Shown piece by piece: positions 36,379-47,900 of a stretch of 64,000 nucleotides of DNA. The stretch lies in NCBI GenBank assembly GCA_944739405.2, contig OX123187.2, positions 36,870,394 to 36,934,393 on the forward strand, in the 5' to 3' direction. The stretch's first letter is position 1. Each line of letters starts with the position of its first letter. The DNA is from Euclidia mi (lineage: Eukaryota > Arthropoda > Insecta > Lepidoptera > Erebidae). The notes under the pieces are model-generated. The model ran no database searches, was not told the origin of the DNA, and worked only from the letters and a program-made list of their open reading frames with translations. The position numbers were made by a program, and so were the translations under genes.

Positions 36379-36379
36379 A
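36201..36379 (-). mobile_element. Small Helitron specific to copy A
   Basis: The plus strand reads CTAGAGGATGCCCGCGG at 36201 and ends in ATATATAAGA at 36379 before T. Copies B (52060) and C (60730) lack it and read through TTTAATTTATCCAAAGAG-like sequence. It contains the ACCTATAGCCTTCCTCGATA block also present in the 39982 element, and a (TA)n run at its 5' end. Confidence 0.8.
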
Positions 36380-38527
36380 TTAATCCAAAGAGTGATAGGC
36401 GGCATTCATCTTCATTATCTTTGGCGATCTTATTTATTGCTCTTTGAATGTGAAAATATCTGATATACTTACGATAATATCTGATATACTTACGATAACC
36501 AAGATGTAACTGTTTGACTATTAAGACCTAAAATAAGGGTATGCGCACATATATCGAATTTAAAACAAGCTAATTCTTCATTTATATTTATCCATCACCA
36601 TCCACATCTACCATCTACCATCAGAAGAGTCTCATATCCCTTCTCCATCAGCCCTAACTCTATCGACTGAATTTCGTGTACCGTGAGGCCAAAAAAGATA
36701 AAACTTAAACCGCTGAAAAAGAACATCGACTCGGCAAATCAATTTGTGTATCACGCGGTATGGGGACTTAACCCATGTCACTCGGCTTTCGGGTGGAGAC
36801 TAGAGGATTACATTATCTTTGTGCCCGTGAAGACATTTTAATAGTTTCGAAAAATTTCAAACGTTCTTTTACTATGTAACCTACTATATGTGCAAATTTT
36901 ATAAGTAGACATTTACAAATTAAACCTTTATCTTTTTGCACGTGACTATTACCTTCATGTATTATACAATTAGATCAGTTACATTTAAGAGTGGCGAAAC
37001 ACATTAAGGCGTAGCAAGAGAAGTATTACACCCGAACTACCCTGCATATTAAATTTCATGAAAATCGTTAGAGCCATTTCTGAGATTCAGGATTTATATA
37101 TAAACAAAAAATGCTCGTTCATATGGCAGCTGCACAAACGGTGAGCTGAGTCCGTCCATACTAGACATAGCCATACCATAGTAATCAGTATATATCTTTA
37201 AATGCAGACCTACATCACATATTACAGATATACTACACCCATCCATAGAACAAACAATCGTGCTGATCACAGAAGGATTTGTCTTGTTGTACTGGGTGGT
37301 ACTAAAACCCAAGATCTCTGGACCCACGAGCAACCTGGATCACTAACATCAGACAAAACCGCAAATTAAATGAAAGTCTGTCATTACAAACACAAAATGA
37401 GTTTTTATAAAACTGTAATAAAAAGTGCTAATGTATTAAAACAGCTGTAGTTCTGCCTAACCCTGAAAAATAAAAGGCGTGCAACGCGAAGCTGACCTAA
37501 TTACACAGTAGTCTGCAATCAGGTCAAACAGCCACAAATATTTGTTAAGTACACATTGCTTTATTGTTCATGAAAAAGTCGCGGTTTCACTCAATTTTAT
37601 ATTCACCAGAATAAGAATTAATGCATTGAGGATTTACCAATAAATTATATAATGAGGAGTTGTATTGTTCTGCTACATAACATAATATTTATAAACACCT
37701 AAAATCTAAATAGCATTTTAATTTCCTTACATTTAACTACAGTTTGCGGATTGTGAGCTTTTTCTAGCGGCAATAGCTTATACAAGTAGTTCTACAATAT
37801 TCGGTTTATTTAAAATAACTTCTACATTCAAGATGACGAAGACAAATATTACTTCAATATTTGGTGACCATGGTTCCTGCAAAGTAGGCGAAACAAGAGA
37901 CCGCATTAACTACTACAAAATTGTGTAATTATCATTAATCTAATACATTTGAGGACTGCACACTTCGAGGTTCTAGATGTAACTAACACATATATACAGT
38001 GATAGGTGCACGTTTAACTAAATTATAATTTCGGGCTTATAACATTACGACATACATGTGTCAACGCTCAGTTACAATACCACGTGGAATATCTTGAGTT
38101 TCCAGCAACCCATTAAAATAACAAAAGGAGCAAAAACACCTATTTCAAATTTCAGATAGATACTTGGAAAACCGACCGATAAACATTATAAACGTTTAAG
38201 TTGCCGTTTAGTTTTGAATGGATTGTAATGGACGTCCACCTTGAAATGTCTGAAGAATGTAAATAAATAAACTGTAATTTACGAAAAGACTGTTCGAATC
38301 TTAAGGTATTGTGTTTTTAGCCGTCGACGTCTTAGAACAAAGGTACAAGTATTTCATTTTACGTCAGTGGAGTTGTATATCATAAACCATTGCTGACAGC
38401 AGGGATCAGCGTTGTATATTATACGTGATCAGAGGGATCTTACATTCTCAGTTTTGAACAAAATAGGTTCATTAAAATTTAAAACCAATCTAACTGAATA
38501 AAATTATTATTGTAATTGTTACAATAT

Positions 38528-38811
38528 AGTAAAACTGGAGCTTGCAGTTACGTCCCCACTTTATCTTTAATTTATACTTTTCTGTTCGTTTCCCTAGGAA
38601 TTTCGGGAAATTTCTTCTTATTCCCTACGGTCTCTAAGGAACTTCTTTTCAATTTAAGAGCTTTGCTCTTGTCGGTGGAGTGTACGCCATATATATCAGT
38701 CTTCAGCCAGTACCTTGGAATTACCTTGCTATGGAACGAACATACATGGAAAATATCAGCTTCTTGAACCAAATAGTTTCGGGTGTGCGTTGTCTGTTAG
38801 TCAATCAGTCA
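38528..38811 (-). mobile_element. Degenerate Helitron, copy A
   Basis: Blocks GGAATTTCGGGAAATTTCTT, AACATACATGGAAAATATC and TAGTTTCGGGTGTGCGTTG correspond to the 206-bp family, with about 100 extra bases in the middle (38635-38735). The CTAG end is decayed to CTGG. The element is shared with copy B at 55459 and cut on its right by the SINE-like insertion. Confidence 0.65.
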
Positions 38812-39121
38812 GGTAGTAGAGCCTTGCTGATTTCAGCATGAATGAGCCAGCTCGACCGAGGAAGTACTTCCCCTCACACAGAAAATCGACGTACAGGAAC
38901 AGTACTTAAACTGTTACGTTCCGTTCGGTGAGTGGGAGTGCCGGAAGCCCTAGCCCCTATTCCTTCGCGCTCATCCCACTCCTCATCCTATTCCTTTTCC
39001 CAGCCCCAAGGAGCGACGCACTTGTGACTCCTGTGGTGTTGCTTGTGTCCGTGGGCGGCGATAATTGCTTACCATCAGGAGATCCATATGCTCGTTTGCC
39101 GCCTATTACTATAAAAAACAA
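38812..39121 (+). mobile_element. SINE-like / LINE-end element with target duplication
   Basis: It is flanked by CAGTCA at 38806-38811 and 39122-39127. Its 3' end, GCTTACCATCAGGAGATCCA followed by TATGCTCGTTTGCCGCC and an A-rich tail, is that of a widespread lepidopteran family. No coding frame. The site is empty in copy B (near 55738). Confidence 0.75.
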
Positions 39122-39258
39122 CAGTCATGGAAGAAATGAAATGAAATGAAATGAAATGAAATAGTTCTTTATTTCGTATAAACTTTGCAAGTACTTACGA
39201 AACGTCATTTAAAAAGAGCATTTTATACAATTATTTTTGTGTGCCGAATTAGAACAGC

Positions 39259-39981
39259 TCAATCCCAAGCGTTTTGGTCGTCTTTATATTCAGATATTTT
39301 ATAGTATGCTTTTGAACATAATTTCGCTTTAACAATAATTTTGAACTTATTTATAGACAAGTTTCTTAAATTATGAGGGAGCTTGTTATAAAAGCGTATA
39401 CATTGCCCCATAAAACAGCTACTTATTTTGTGGAGACGAGTGCTATGAACTACCAGATTATTCTTGTGTCTCGTATTTACAGAATGTATATCACATTTTT
39501 TACTAAATTTGTCAATATTTTTATGTACATATAACAGATTTTCATAAATATATTGTGATACAACAGTTAGAATGTTTATTTCTTTGAATTTTTCTCTTAG
39601 AGTAACTCTTGGACCGAGGTTATAAATTCCCCTTACAGCTCTTTTCTGTAGAACGAATATTGTATTTAGGTCTGCAGCACTCCCCCAGAGAAGAATCCCA
39701 TACGACATTAAGCTATGAAAATAACTGAAATAAACCATTCTAGCTGTTTCTAAATCTGTAAGGCGTCTAATTGTCTTAACTGCATAAGCTGCAGAACTGA
39801 GTTTGCCCGATAGCCTTTCAATATGTGGACCCCATTGTAGTTTGGTGTCGAGCATAATACCTAAAAACATGGTTGTCTCGACGGGCTCAATCCTAGATTC
39901 ATTAAGTTGCACATTGGTTTCCAATTGTTTAACATTAGGCATAGAGAATTTTAAAATTTTCGTTTTCTTATTATTAAGTAA
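39259..39981 (-). pseudogene. LINE reverse transcriptase, C-terminal part
   Basis: The frame reads LLNNKKTKILKFS from the Helitron border, then TTMFLGIMLDTKLQWGPHIE and LVVHSTRLHKISSCFMGQ, and ends at 39259. These are the post-palm and C-terminal segments of a Jockey/CR1-type RT protein. It is one exon-less ORF with 41753-42130, separated by the Helitron; there is no frameshift at the junction. Confidence 0.8.
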
Positions 39982-40164
39982 CTAGCTGACCCAGCGAACT
40001 CCGTATCGCCTTTTTAAGAGTTTTTATTTAATTCCCTTTTTTCCAAGCCCCTTTTCCAAAGTAACCATTTACTTAGCGCTTAATCTCTTATCATTCCAGG
40101 GTCTATAAATGATGCAAAAACAAACATAGATTTTTATATAATATTGGATTCCCCATTCCTTAAA

Positions 40165-41340
40165 ATATCGGAGACGATACCCATATCGACTTAAAAAAAA
40201 AACCCGTCCACCATCTTTGATTTCCTATCCGCCATCTTTGATCACGAAATAGATGTTGTATTTGGATTCACCATCCCTTCAAACATCGGAGACGATACCC
40301 ATATTGATTTTAAAAAAAATATCCCATCCGCCATCTTTGATCACGAAATAGATGGTATTTTTGAATTCCCCATTCCTAAAAATATCGGAGACGATACCCA
40401 TATCGACTTTAAAAAAATCCCGTCCGCCATCTTTGATTTCATATCCGCCATCTTTGATCACGAAATAGATGTTGTATTTAGATTCGCCATCCCTTAAAAC
40501 ATCGGAGACGATAACCATATTGATTTTTTAAAACTTTCTCATCCGCCATCTTTGATCACGAAATAGATGTCGGGTTTGGATTCCCCATCCCTTTAAATAT
40601 CGGCGACGATACCCATATCGACTTTAAAAAAATCCCGTCCGCCATCTTTGATTTCATATCCGCCATCTTTGATCACGAAATAGATGTTGTATTTAGATTC
40701 GCCATCCCTTAAAACATCGGAGACGATAACCATATTGATTTTTTTAAACTTTCTCATCCGCCATCTTTGATTTCTCATCCACCATCTTTGATCACGAAAT
40801 AGATGTCGGATTTGGATTCCCCATCCCTTTAAATATCGGCGACGATACCCATATCGACTTTAAAAAATATCCCATCCGCCATCTTTGATTTCCTATCCGC
40901 CATCTTTGATCACGAAATAGATGTTGTATTTGGATTCACCATCCCTTAAGTCATCAGAGACGATACCCATATTGATTTTTAAAATTTTTCCCATCCGCCA
41001 TTTTTGATTTCCCATCCGCCATCTTGAATCACGAAATAGATGTTGTATTTAGATTCCCCATCCCTTTAAACATCGGAGACGATACCAATACTGATTTTTT
41101 TAAATTTTCCCATCCGCCATCTTTGATTGCCCATCCGCCATCTTTGATCACGAAATAGATGTTGTATTTCGATCCTCCACCCCTTAAAATATCGAAGGCG
41201 ATACCCATATTGATATTTAAAATTTTCTCATCCGCCATCTTTGATTTCCCGTCCGCCATCTTGGATCACTAAATAAATTTCATATTATTAATCAGCGTCC
41301 CGAAAATCTCGAAAACGATACCCATATAGATTGTATCCTA
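40165..41340. repeat. Minisatellite, about 11 units of 95-122 bp
   Basis: The anchor GACGATACCCATAT recurs near 40173, 40291, 40389, 40507, 40604, 40726, 40841, 40960, 41079, 41195 and 41315. Most units hold two copies of a CCGCCATCTTTGAT-like motif followed by CACGAAATAGATG; I count 18 motif copies, a few with one change. Minus-strand frames through it (KDGG repeats) are a by-product of the repeat. Confidence 0.9.
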
Positions 41341-41676
41341 TTCGTTTAGCCTTTTTTTTGCCTTTGACCCAACCCTCCCCCTTCTCGTTTGACCATTTTA
41401 TTATTTTTGTCCGGCCCCTAAAAGTTGTGGCGTAATTTTATATAGCCTATAGCCTTTCGGAATAATTGGGCTATCATAGGCAATAACAATTTTTAAAATC
41501 CGACTGCTAGTTCCTGAGATAAGCCGACATTATGTTTTAGCCTTTTTAGCCTTTTTCCCGGCCCCAAAGGGTCGAAGCGTTATGTTATATAGCCTATAGC
41601 CTTCCGGAATAACTGGGCTATCGTATACAAAAAGAATTTTTCAGATCCGACCGGTAGTTCCTGAGATTAGCGCGTT

Positions 41677-41724
41677 CAAACAAACAAACAAACAAACAAA
41701 CAAACAAACAAACAAACAAACAAA
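41677..41724. repeat. (CAAA)n microsatellite
   Basis: About twelve CAAA units near the 5' end of the Helitron, a position where such runs are common in this family. Confidence 0.95.
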
Positions 41725-41752
41725 CTCTTCCGCTTTATTATATTAGTATAGA

Positions 41753-42130
41753 TAGGTTATTTACATTAAACCAATTAACAACTTTAGAGAGTGCATTGTT
41801 TACTTCGTCAAAATTAACCTGTTGTCGTTTAATGTTAAAAATCAAAGATGTATCATCCGCGAACAACACAATCTCATGATTGTTCTTTACATAATTAGGT
41901 AAATCGTTAATATATATCAAGAATAAAAATGGACCTAGAATTGAACCCTGCGGGACACCCATTTTTAAAGCTGAACCTGGAGATGTCTTACCATTAACTT
42001 CGACTTTCTGGATTCTGTTGCCCAAGTAAGAAGTCAGGAGATCGAGAGCTTTGTTCCTAATGCCGTAGTGATATAATTTCCTGATAAGAGTATCATGATG
42101 TACACAAGTTTTGTGTAAGTTAGTTAGTTT
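41753..42130 (-). pseudogene. LINE reverse transcriptase, palm part
   Basis: Reading from about 42130, the frame contains HHDTLIRKLYHYGIRNKALD, then GVPQGSILGPFLFLIYIND and the catalytic FADD box (EIVLFADDTSLIF), up to the Helitron border. The N-terminal RT motifs and the endonuclease are missing. The original reading frame continues at 39981. Confidence 0.85.
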
Positions 42131-43527
42131 GAAATTTATGTAATATAGAGATGTATTTCACAGTCTTATTATATCATAAAATTAAAGCTATCAGTAACAT
42201 TATCTATCTGGTAAATAAGAAATGACGAAAAGAAATCTGTGCAAATGATCTGGCGAATACCTATAATTGGAGTGCGATCCTCTCGACTGGAAGATAAATC
42301 ATATTTTTTGTAATTTACGATCGTAACCGTACTTGGATTAAAATAAATCACGTCCATCATTGTTGATAAATGGCTGGCAAGCACAACTGCAGTAATTAAT
42401 AGTGCTTAGTTTATCAGTTCACACCAATACATATAATAAGTTGATTAAAGGATAAAATCTACTTTCTAAGTCTTATGTCTGTACTGATTTGTTTATTGGT
42501 CGAAAAATATATGTACATGCGTAAGTTTTACTGTCTCGACGAAATCGATGTCAAAAATTTAGTTTTTTTTTTAAATTGCCATCCTTCTCACCCTATAGAT
42601 ATTCCATTTATGGGGACTGCAGTTCGCTTTTCAAGACGACGTGACTGCCTTTAGCAACATGTTAAGTCCTTCTAAAATGTATACACGTTGCAAGGCGTAA
42701 GTATGCAGGCTTTATACTGTAGCACCTTTATTACAAGAACCAAAACCACAAAATGTACTCTCTCCTGGAGTAATACATACTCGGCAGTGCTATAAACACT
42801 GCTAGGTATAGTGTTTTACGGCGCGGCGCGTGGATTATGACTAGCGCATTCAAAGAAGGTTTTATGAAGTAAAAGAAAATTCATAGTTTTAATGCTTTGA
42901 GTTACCATTTAAATATTCGTCGGTAGGTATTATTTGCACCGGTGCTGGTAACTTGAAACCATTAAAATATTGATAACAAAATAATCCCAGTGCGCATTAC
43001 AATCAATTTCTAGTTTTTTCTGATGCCTAGTAATCGAGTTTCCTCTGGTAACGCGAATACAGTTCTAGGGTACGCAAGTTTACTCATTTCATTTATGTGC
43101 ATGCCAGTAAAAGTGTTGGTTGTACATTGATGAAGGATTAGCATACAATTGACTGTTTAAAAATTAATTTTCTCTATAAAAACGATTTTTAACTAACTAC
43201 GACGAATGCCTTGAACCATTTTTTTTTAGTTTATTCTTTCAATATAGTACAGCACACAAGCAATAGCAATATAATAATATAAATACGTGAAGAAAAGTCA
43301 AAATGTCAAGCATTATATAAAGTACTTCTCATGCCAACCAAAAGCTAAATTGTATCCAAATATTGACATACATCGGTATAGCACGGCAGCAGTATTTGCT
43401 TTCATCGAACCTCCCTAACTCGACACAAAACACTTCGCCAATTGAGTGTGAGAGACGTTTAAATTGATATCTGAATCGTGCGATAAACGCTCTCGTTTCA
43501 CCGCGACATCAGAAAAATATCAAAGAA

Positions 43528-43732
43528 CTAAAGGGCGCCAGCAGTTACGCCTGCATTTTTTTTATTTACCCGTTTTGGCCGATACCGTGGGAATTTCGGG
43601 AAATCCCTTCTTAGTGCACCCCTACGGTTCCCAAGGAACATACATGGCAAATTTCAGCTTCCTGCGCCCAATAGTTTCGGCTGTAGCGTGTCTGTCAGAC
43701 AGTCAGTAACGCAAGGATTTTATATATTAAGA
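43528..43732 (-). mobile_element. 206-bp-family Helitron, copy B only
   Basis: The plus strand runs CTAAAGGGCGCCAGC to TATATATTAAGA; on minus it starts TCTTAATATATAAAATCC. Copy A at 31828-31845 has the empty site (AAGAATTATTATATTTT). The end is TTAG rather than CTAG, a single change. Interior GGGAATTTCGGGAAATCCC matches 58684 and 63475 closely. Confidence 0.8.
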
Positions 43733-44930
43733 TTATTATATTTTAACGCTTGCATGGTATGTTGAAGAAAGAAATTGCAGTAAATGGTGCGTAATATAGA
43801 TTGTTTAAATAAATATCTCGGTGTATTTTATCATCTATGTGATAAGTGAGTCAAGATGAGAATCTGTCTGCACTAGTACTAAATAGTTCACTAAATAGAT
43901 AAACTATAATTAATTTATATTAATATACTTCATGATATAACATTTGAACAAAATAAATTTCTCTATTTCCGATCAATTATTTCAGTTCACGTAGTCACTC
44001 CCAAATGTAGCTGTATCAAACATAAGCCAAATATATTAGACGTATGAGCATGACCCATAAACGTGAATGTTTCGCGTATGAATAAGAATATGGCACTCCA
44101 AAATTACATAGGTAGAACTGATGAGGAAATACCGCTCTGACATTCGATTGATATTCCAACGCTTTGTTGAAATCAAAATATTTCCACAATTTGTATTTTT
44201 GTTCAGAGCTTACAACGTTACGTAAAATGTTATAGAAAAAGCGTAGCATGTTTTGTTTGTTATTTTTTGCTGTCGCTGTTATGGAAGTGTGAACGTTGGC
44301 GATGAAAACTATGAGGTTTTTTAATGTTTGCCTGCTTTTACCGAGAACTCGTTAGGAGGCTATTACCGCCGGCCTAGGGTTTAAACAGTAGGTAAAAATA
44401 AGATTAATTAGACTTTGTACAGTTTATAAAGATTAGAAAATAATTATGTAGTGATGGTTATACTTTTTTTTGCGATGAATGTTCTGGTTTCAGCTCAGAA
44501 TAGGGGCGCTCATAAAAACTTTTTCATTAATGACAGATTCTTTATGATGGACGTTAAGTTCAGAGAGGTTGGACGAGGTTATATTTCTTTGGTTAAGTTG
44601 ATGTATGAAGCTGAGTAATAACAAATAAAACTTTATTGCGATGATCTGTGACCAATTTGGTTTATTAAATATTATGAAATATGTCTTCTCATCAGGGCTT
44701 AGAAATAAATCTCTTAATGGCGATATTCCCAGAACCATAAATTATTATTTTTTATAAACAATTATAACTTTTCTCTGAGATCTCTTCGATCTCAACCGAG
44801 AAATAAAAACCAGCCAAGTGCGTGTCGGGCCACGCGCAATGTTCCGTAGTTGCCCATAATGGCCGTATATATATCTTATTAAGCCAGCGCTCCCAATGTA
44901 AACTCACAGAAATAGGTATTTATAAGTTAA

Positions 44931-47900
44931 GGCGCTGTTATACCTCAGAAGCCGTGAAACACCTAATTTTTCGTCGCGCATCTAGCCATAACGGTACATA
45001 TTACAAACTAGCAAAAATTAGAGCTTAAAGTCAAAAGTCTGAACAAAAGACTTTTGAAAGAATTTTTCATGTACGTAAAATAGAATCACGGTAAAAAAAT
45101 CACAAAATCGAGGCAGAAAATAATCTTTCGTCTCACTGTTTGCAATATTTTGATCGTAAGCTGTCATATTTTTTTTGATAATATTGTAGGAAATCTAATG
45201 AACTAAAGAATTACCCTATTTATTTTCATATTATACGTGTATATTTTGTAAAATTAAATAAAATCTGCCAAACGTCTATGATTTTGACGCTCAGTAGATC
45301 CCATCAATATCAAACGCTTCAGCAATTTAAACCTTATTAGCATAAGCGGTGTACTGAGTGTCAGTTGCTAGTTTACGCCCCGCCCAGACCTCATCATTCG
45401 GCTATGAGCCCTGTGAGAGATAGGTCATGTCGCTTGCGTCTCCGCTGCACGAAATTTTAAGTAAACCTGTTTGTTATTATAATACGCCGATTTGAGTTCG
45501 TAATTTCATGTTTTATGTTATAAACTGAATACTTTGAATCAAATAGGCTTTTCATGTAACTATGGGCACATATAATTAGGACCTAAGTTTATACTCTTGT
45601 TGCGTTTAATGTGTTATTGTTTCTGTGCTTATAAAAATATAATTAGAAGAATAAAATATGGACAATTAGAGAAATGAAGTTCTACGAAGGATTTGTACAA
45701 GAAAGCGTCGTAATAAAATATAAATTCATCCATGGCCAAGTGATTATGAAATATGTAACATTTTTACACAAATTATTTTCATAAGAGTCTTTTATGATTA
45801 ACTATGTTACTTATATATTATCGATTATGCATAATATAATTATATAAATTATTCTCACAATACATAGCTGCCACAGTTTTCAATTTTTGAAAGAGTAATA
45901 ACATAAAATCGAATCATTTTATGTACCTATATTTCAAATTCAATAGCTTGTCAGAGCGCCTGGAGCGCTAAGATGCCGCCACGGCGAACAATAATGATGA
46001 CAGCGCTAATATGGCGCTCCGCAATCCGAACACAAGCGGTAACGAAAGATGTATTATTGTGTTTTGAACATAAACCTTTTTATGTACATAGGTTAAAGTA
46101 CTTTGATTATTCATAAACTATTAGGTATGTCTTAGTACATCTAATATTTTTTAACTTCTAAAATCAATCATTTATAAGTAAGAAGGTAACTTCTCTGTTT
46201 GCTATAACACAAGATATAGTATTTTTTGAATAATAAAGTACGTAACTAATTATCATTATTGTAATTACAGTGAAGTTGAAGATAACAGTTCTGCAACGTC
46301 TTACACACATTTGACTTCAGTCATTCCTAACACGATCTGTTCAAGAGCAAGCCAAGAAATGCCAAACAATTTTTTTAACAAATTTGACTCAAATTCCGTA
46401 GTGATAAGCAAAAATTACAAGATGGATAGCAGTGACTGGTTCGAATTGCGTAAGAATATGTTGACAGATTGAAATTTTTGTATAGTGGTAAAAAGAAGAG
46501 ATAACAGCAGTAAAGCCAACTTAGTAAAAAATATTTTGTACAAATAAAATATTTGCAATGTAAAATCAGTTGCGCATGGAATCTAAAATGAACAACTGGC
46601 TTTGCAACAACTGGCGAAGCAAGAAAATGTAACAATCGAGCCTTGTGGATTATTCGATTATTGGTGCCACGCCAGATGGATTAATAGGTCCAAACACGAT
46701 TGTGGAAATTTAATGTTCTAAAGTTGCCTATAAGAATGGCCTGGAGAATAGTATAAGAGCAAATAAAATACAAATATGGAAACATGATAAAAAAGTGAAC
46801 TGACTAGTCTAAACAAATATTGTAATTGTTATTACCAAATTCAGGGGCAACGCCACGTTACACGCAAACAAAAGTGTTTATTTGCTGTGTGGAGTGGCGA
46901 AAGTATACCACTAAAAATAGAAATTATAGAAAGAGATGATGTTTTCTGGGAGAAGCTTGTGGCGTTTTATATGAATTGGCAGTTGCCTGAAATTGTTGAT
47001 TCTCGTCAAGCTCAAGGGATGGCATTGCGAGATCACGGAGAGGAAAATGTTTCATCAGTGCTTGAAATACACACTACAATACCAAGCCGTAAAAGGAAAG
47101 TAAATGAAACTGTGTCTCGTGAACAACAGCAAATAATTAGTATTGAAGCCTTATCACCTCACACACTGCCTTCGATGAGAATAAAGAAAACCTGCCGGGT
47201 TGTAGCAGACAGCTAACTTTTGATGAGCTGTAAACTCTGTATTTCTTTAATAAATTATAAATGAATATAAATAAATATCTTTTAATATATCAGCCAGCGA
47301 GAAATTTGCGCGTCTTACTTCTTTGTTTTGTCTATCTTTAGCTCTTATTTATATTTATTACTGTAATTATTGTCATAATATTGTGTTGGTGCAAATAAAT
47401 TCATTCTATTCTAATATTTATTTTCTTTGAAACAACACATATTTGAAGCGAAAGAATTTTGTTATATTTTTCCATACAAACATGTATGACGAGAGCTAAC
47501 GAAAAAGCAGTAACTCAAATTCTAATTCTATAAATTTCTAAGCGACATAGCAGTATCTCATGAATAAGGTGTATCCACATATATTTTTGATGTTTCATCT
47601 ATTTTGAAAAAAAATAATGGGTTGGGTTTCGAAACGAGTCGCCTGAATTTGAGGGTATTGGTAGTGTAGGGGGCTTAAGGGAGTTCGTTTTAATCCCCTA
47701 AAAGTAATTTTGGCTGCCGGAGTTGCGTCTAAATATTTTTAAACAATTTCCAAAATTTCATAAATACTTCGGCAGTTATGCAAAACGGAACATAGTTTTT
47801 ATACTTTAGTACAGTTTTACAAATGTAATTTTTAGGTTTTATGTGAAAAACGTGAAACGAAACGCAAAACTGCTATCTTGGAATGATCATATTGACAGCT

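Larger units (their letters stand above)
39982..41752 (-). mobile_element. 1.77-kb Helitron with internal minisatellite
   Basis: On the minus strand it begins TCTATACTAATATAATAAAG after A, ends GGGTCAGCTAG before T, and has no target duplication. Bases on either side join into a continuous RT reading frame (NNL then LLNNKK), so the borders are exact. Contents from its 5' end: (GTTT)n run, a GCGCTAATCTCAGGAACTAC block twice in variant form, then the minisatellite. No Rep/helicase is encoded, so it is non-autonomous. A 4-5 bp stem (GCGA/TCGC) lies just before the CTAG end. Confidence 0.9.
39132..42130 (-). mobile_element. 5'-truncated LINE interrupted by a Helitron
   Basis: On the minus strand the element runs from about 42130 (inside the RT domain) to a (TTTCA)n tail at 39132-39162. 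Removing the Helitron at 39982-41752 leaves about 1.2 kb. Copy B lacks it (TGGAAGAATTTTATATAATA at 55744). A GAAAT at both edges may be the target duplication but is confounded by the tail repeat. Confidence 0.8.
31191..43079 (+). repeat. Tandem unit, copy A
   Basis: This is the first of three direct copies of a long non-coding unit. Its start (ATGCGCATGCCGGTAATGGC near 31204) matches 43096; its end (43070-43079) matches 56822-56833. Landmarks shared with copy B include 31552/43240, 32460/43940, 33870/50440, 35590/51450, 36380/52065, 37490/54515, 38280/55195 and 42150/55770. No conserved gene is visible; short frames shared between copies differ mostly by amino-acid-changing substitutions. 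Insertions confined to this copy are listed separately. The unit is about 7.5 kb without them. Confidence 0.85.

Noticed and set aside
40279..41259. Minus-strand frames with KDGG repeats
   Set aside because: They are read-through of the minisatellite, whose unit happens to lack stops in one frame.
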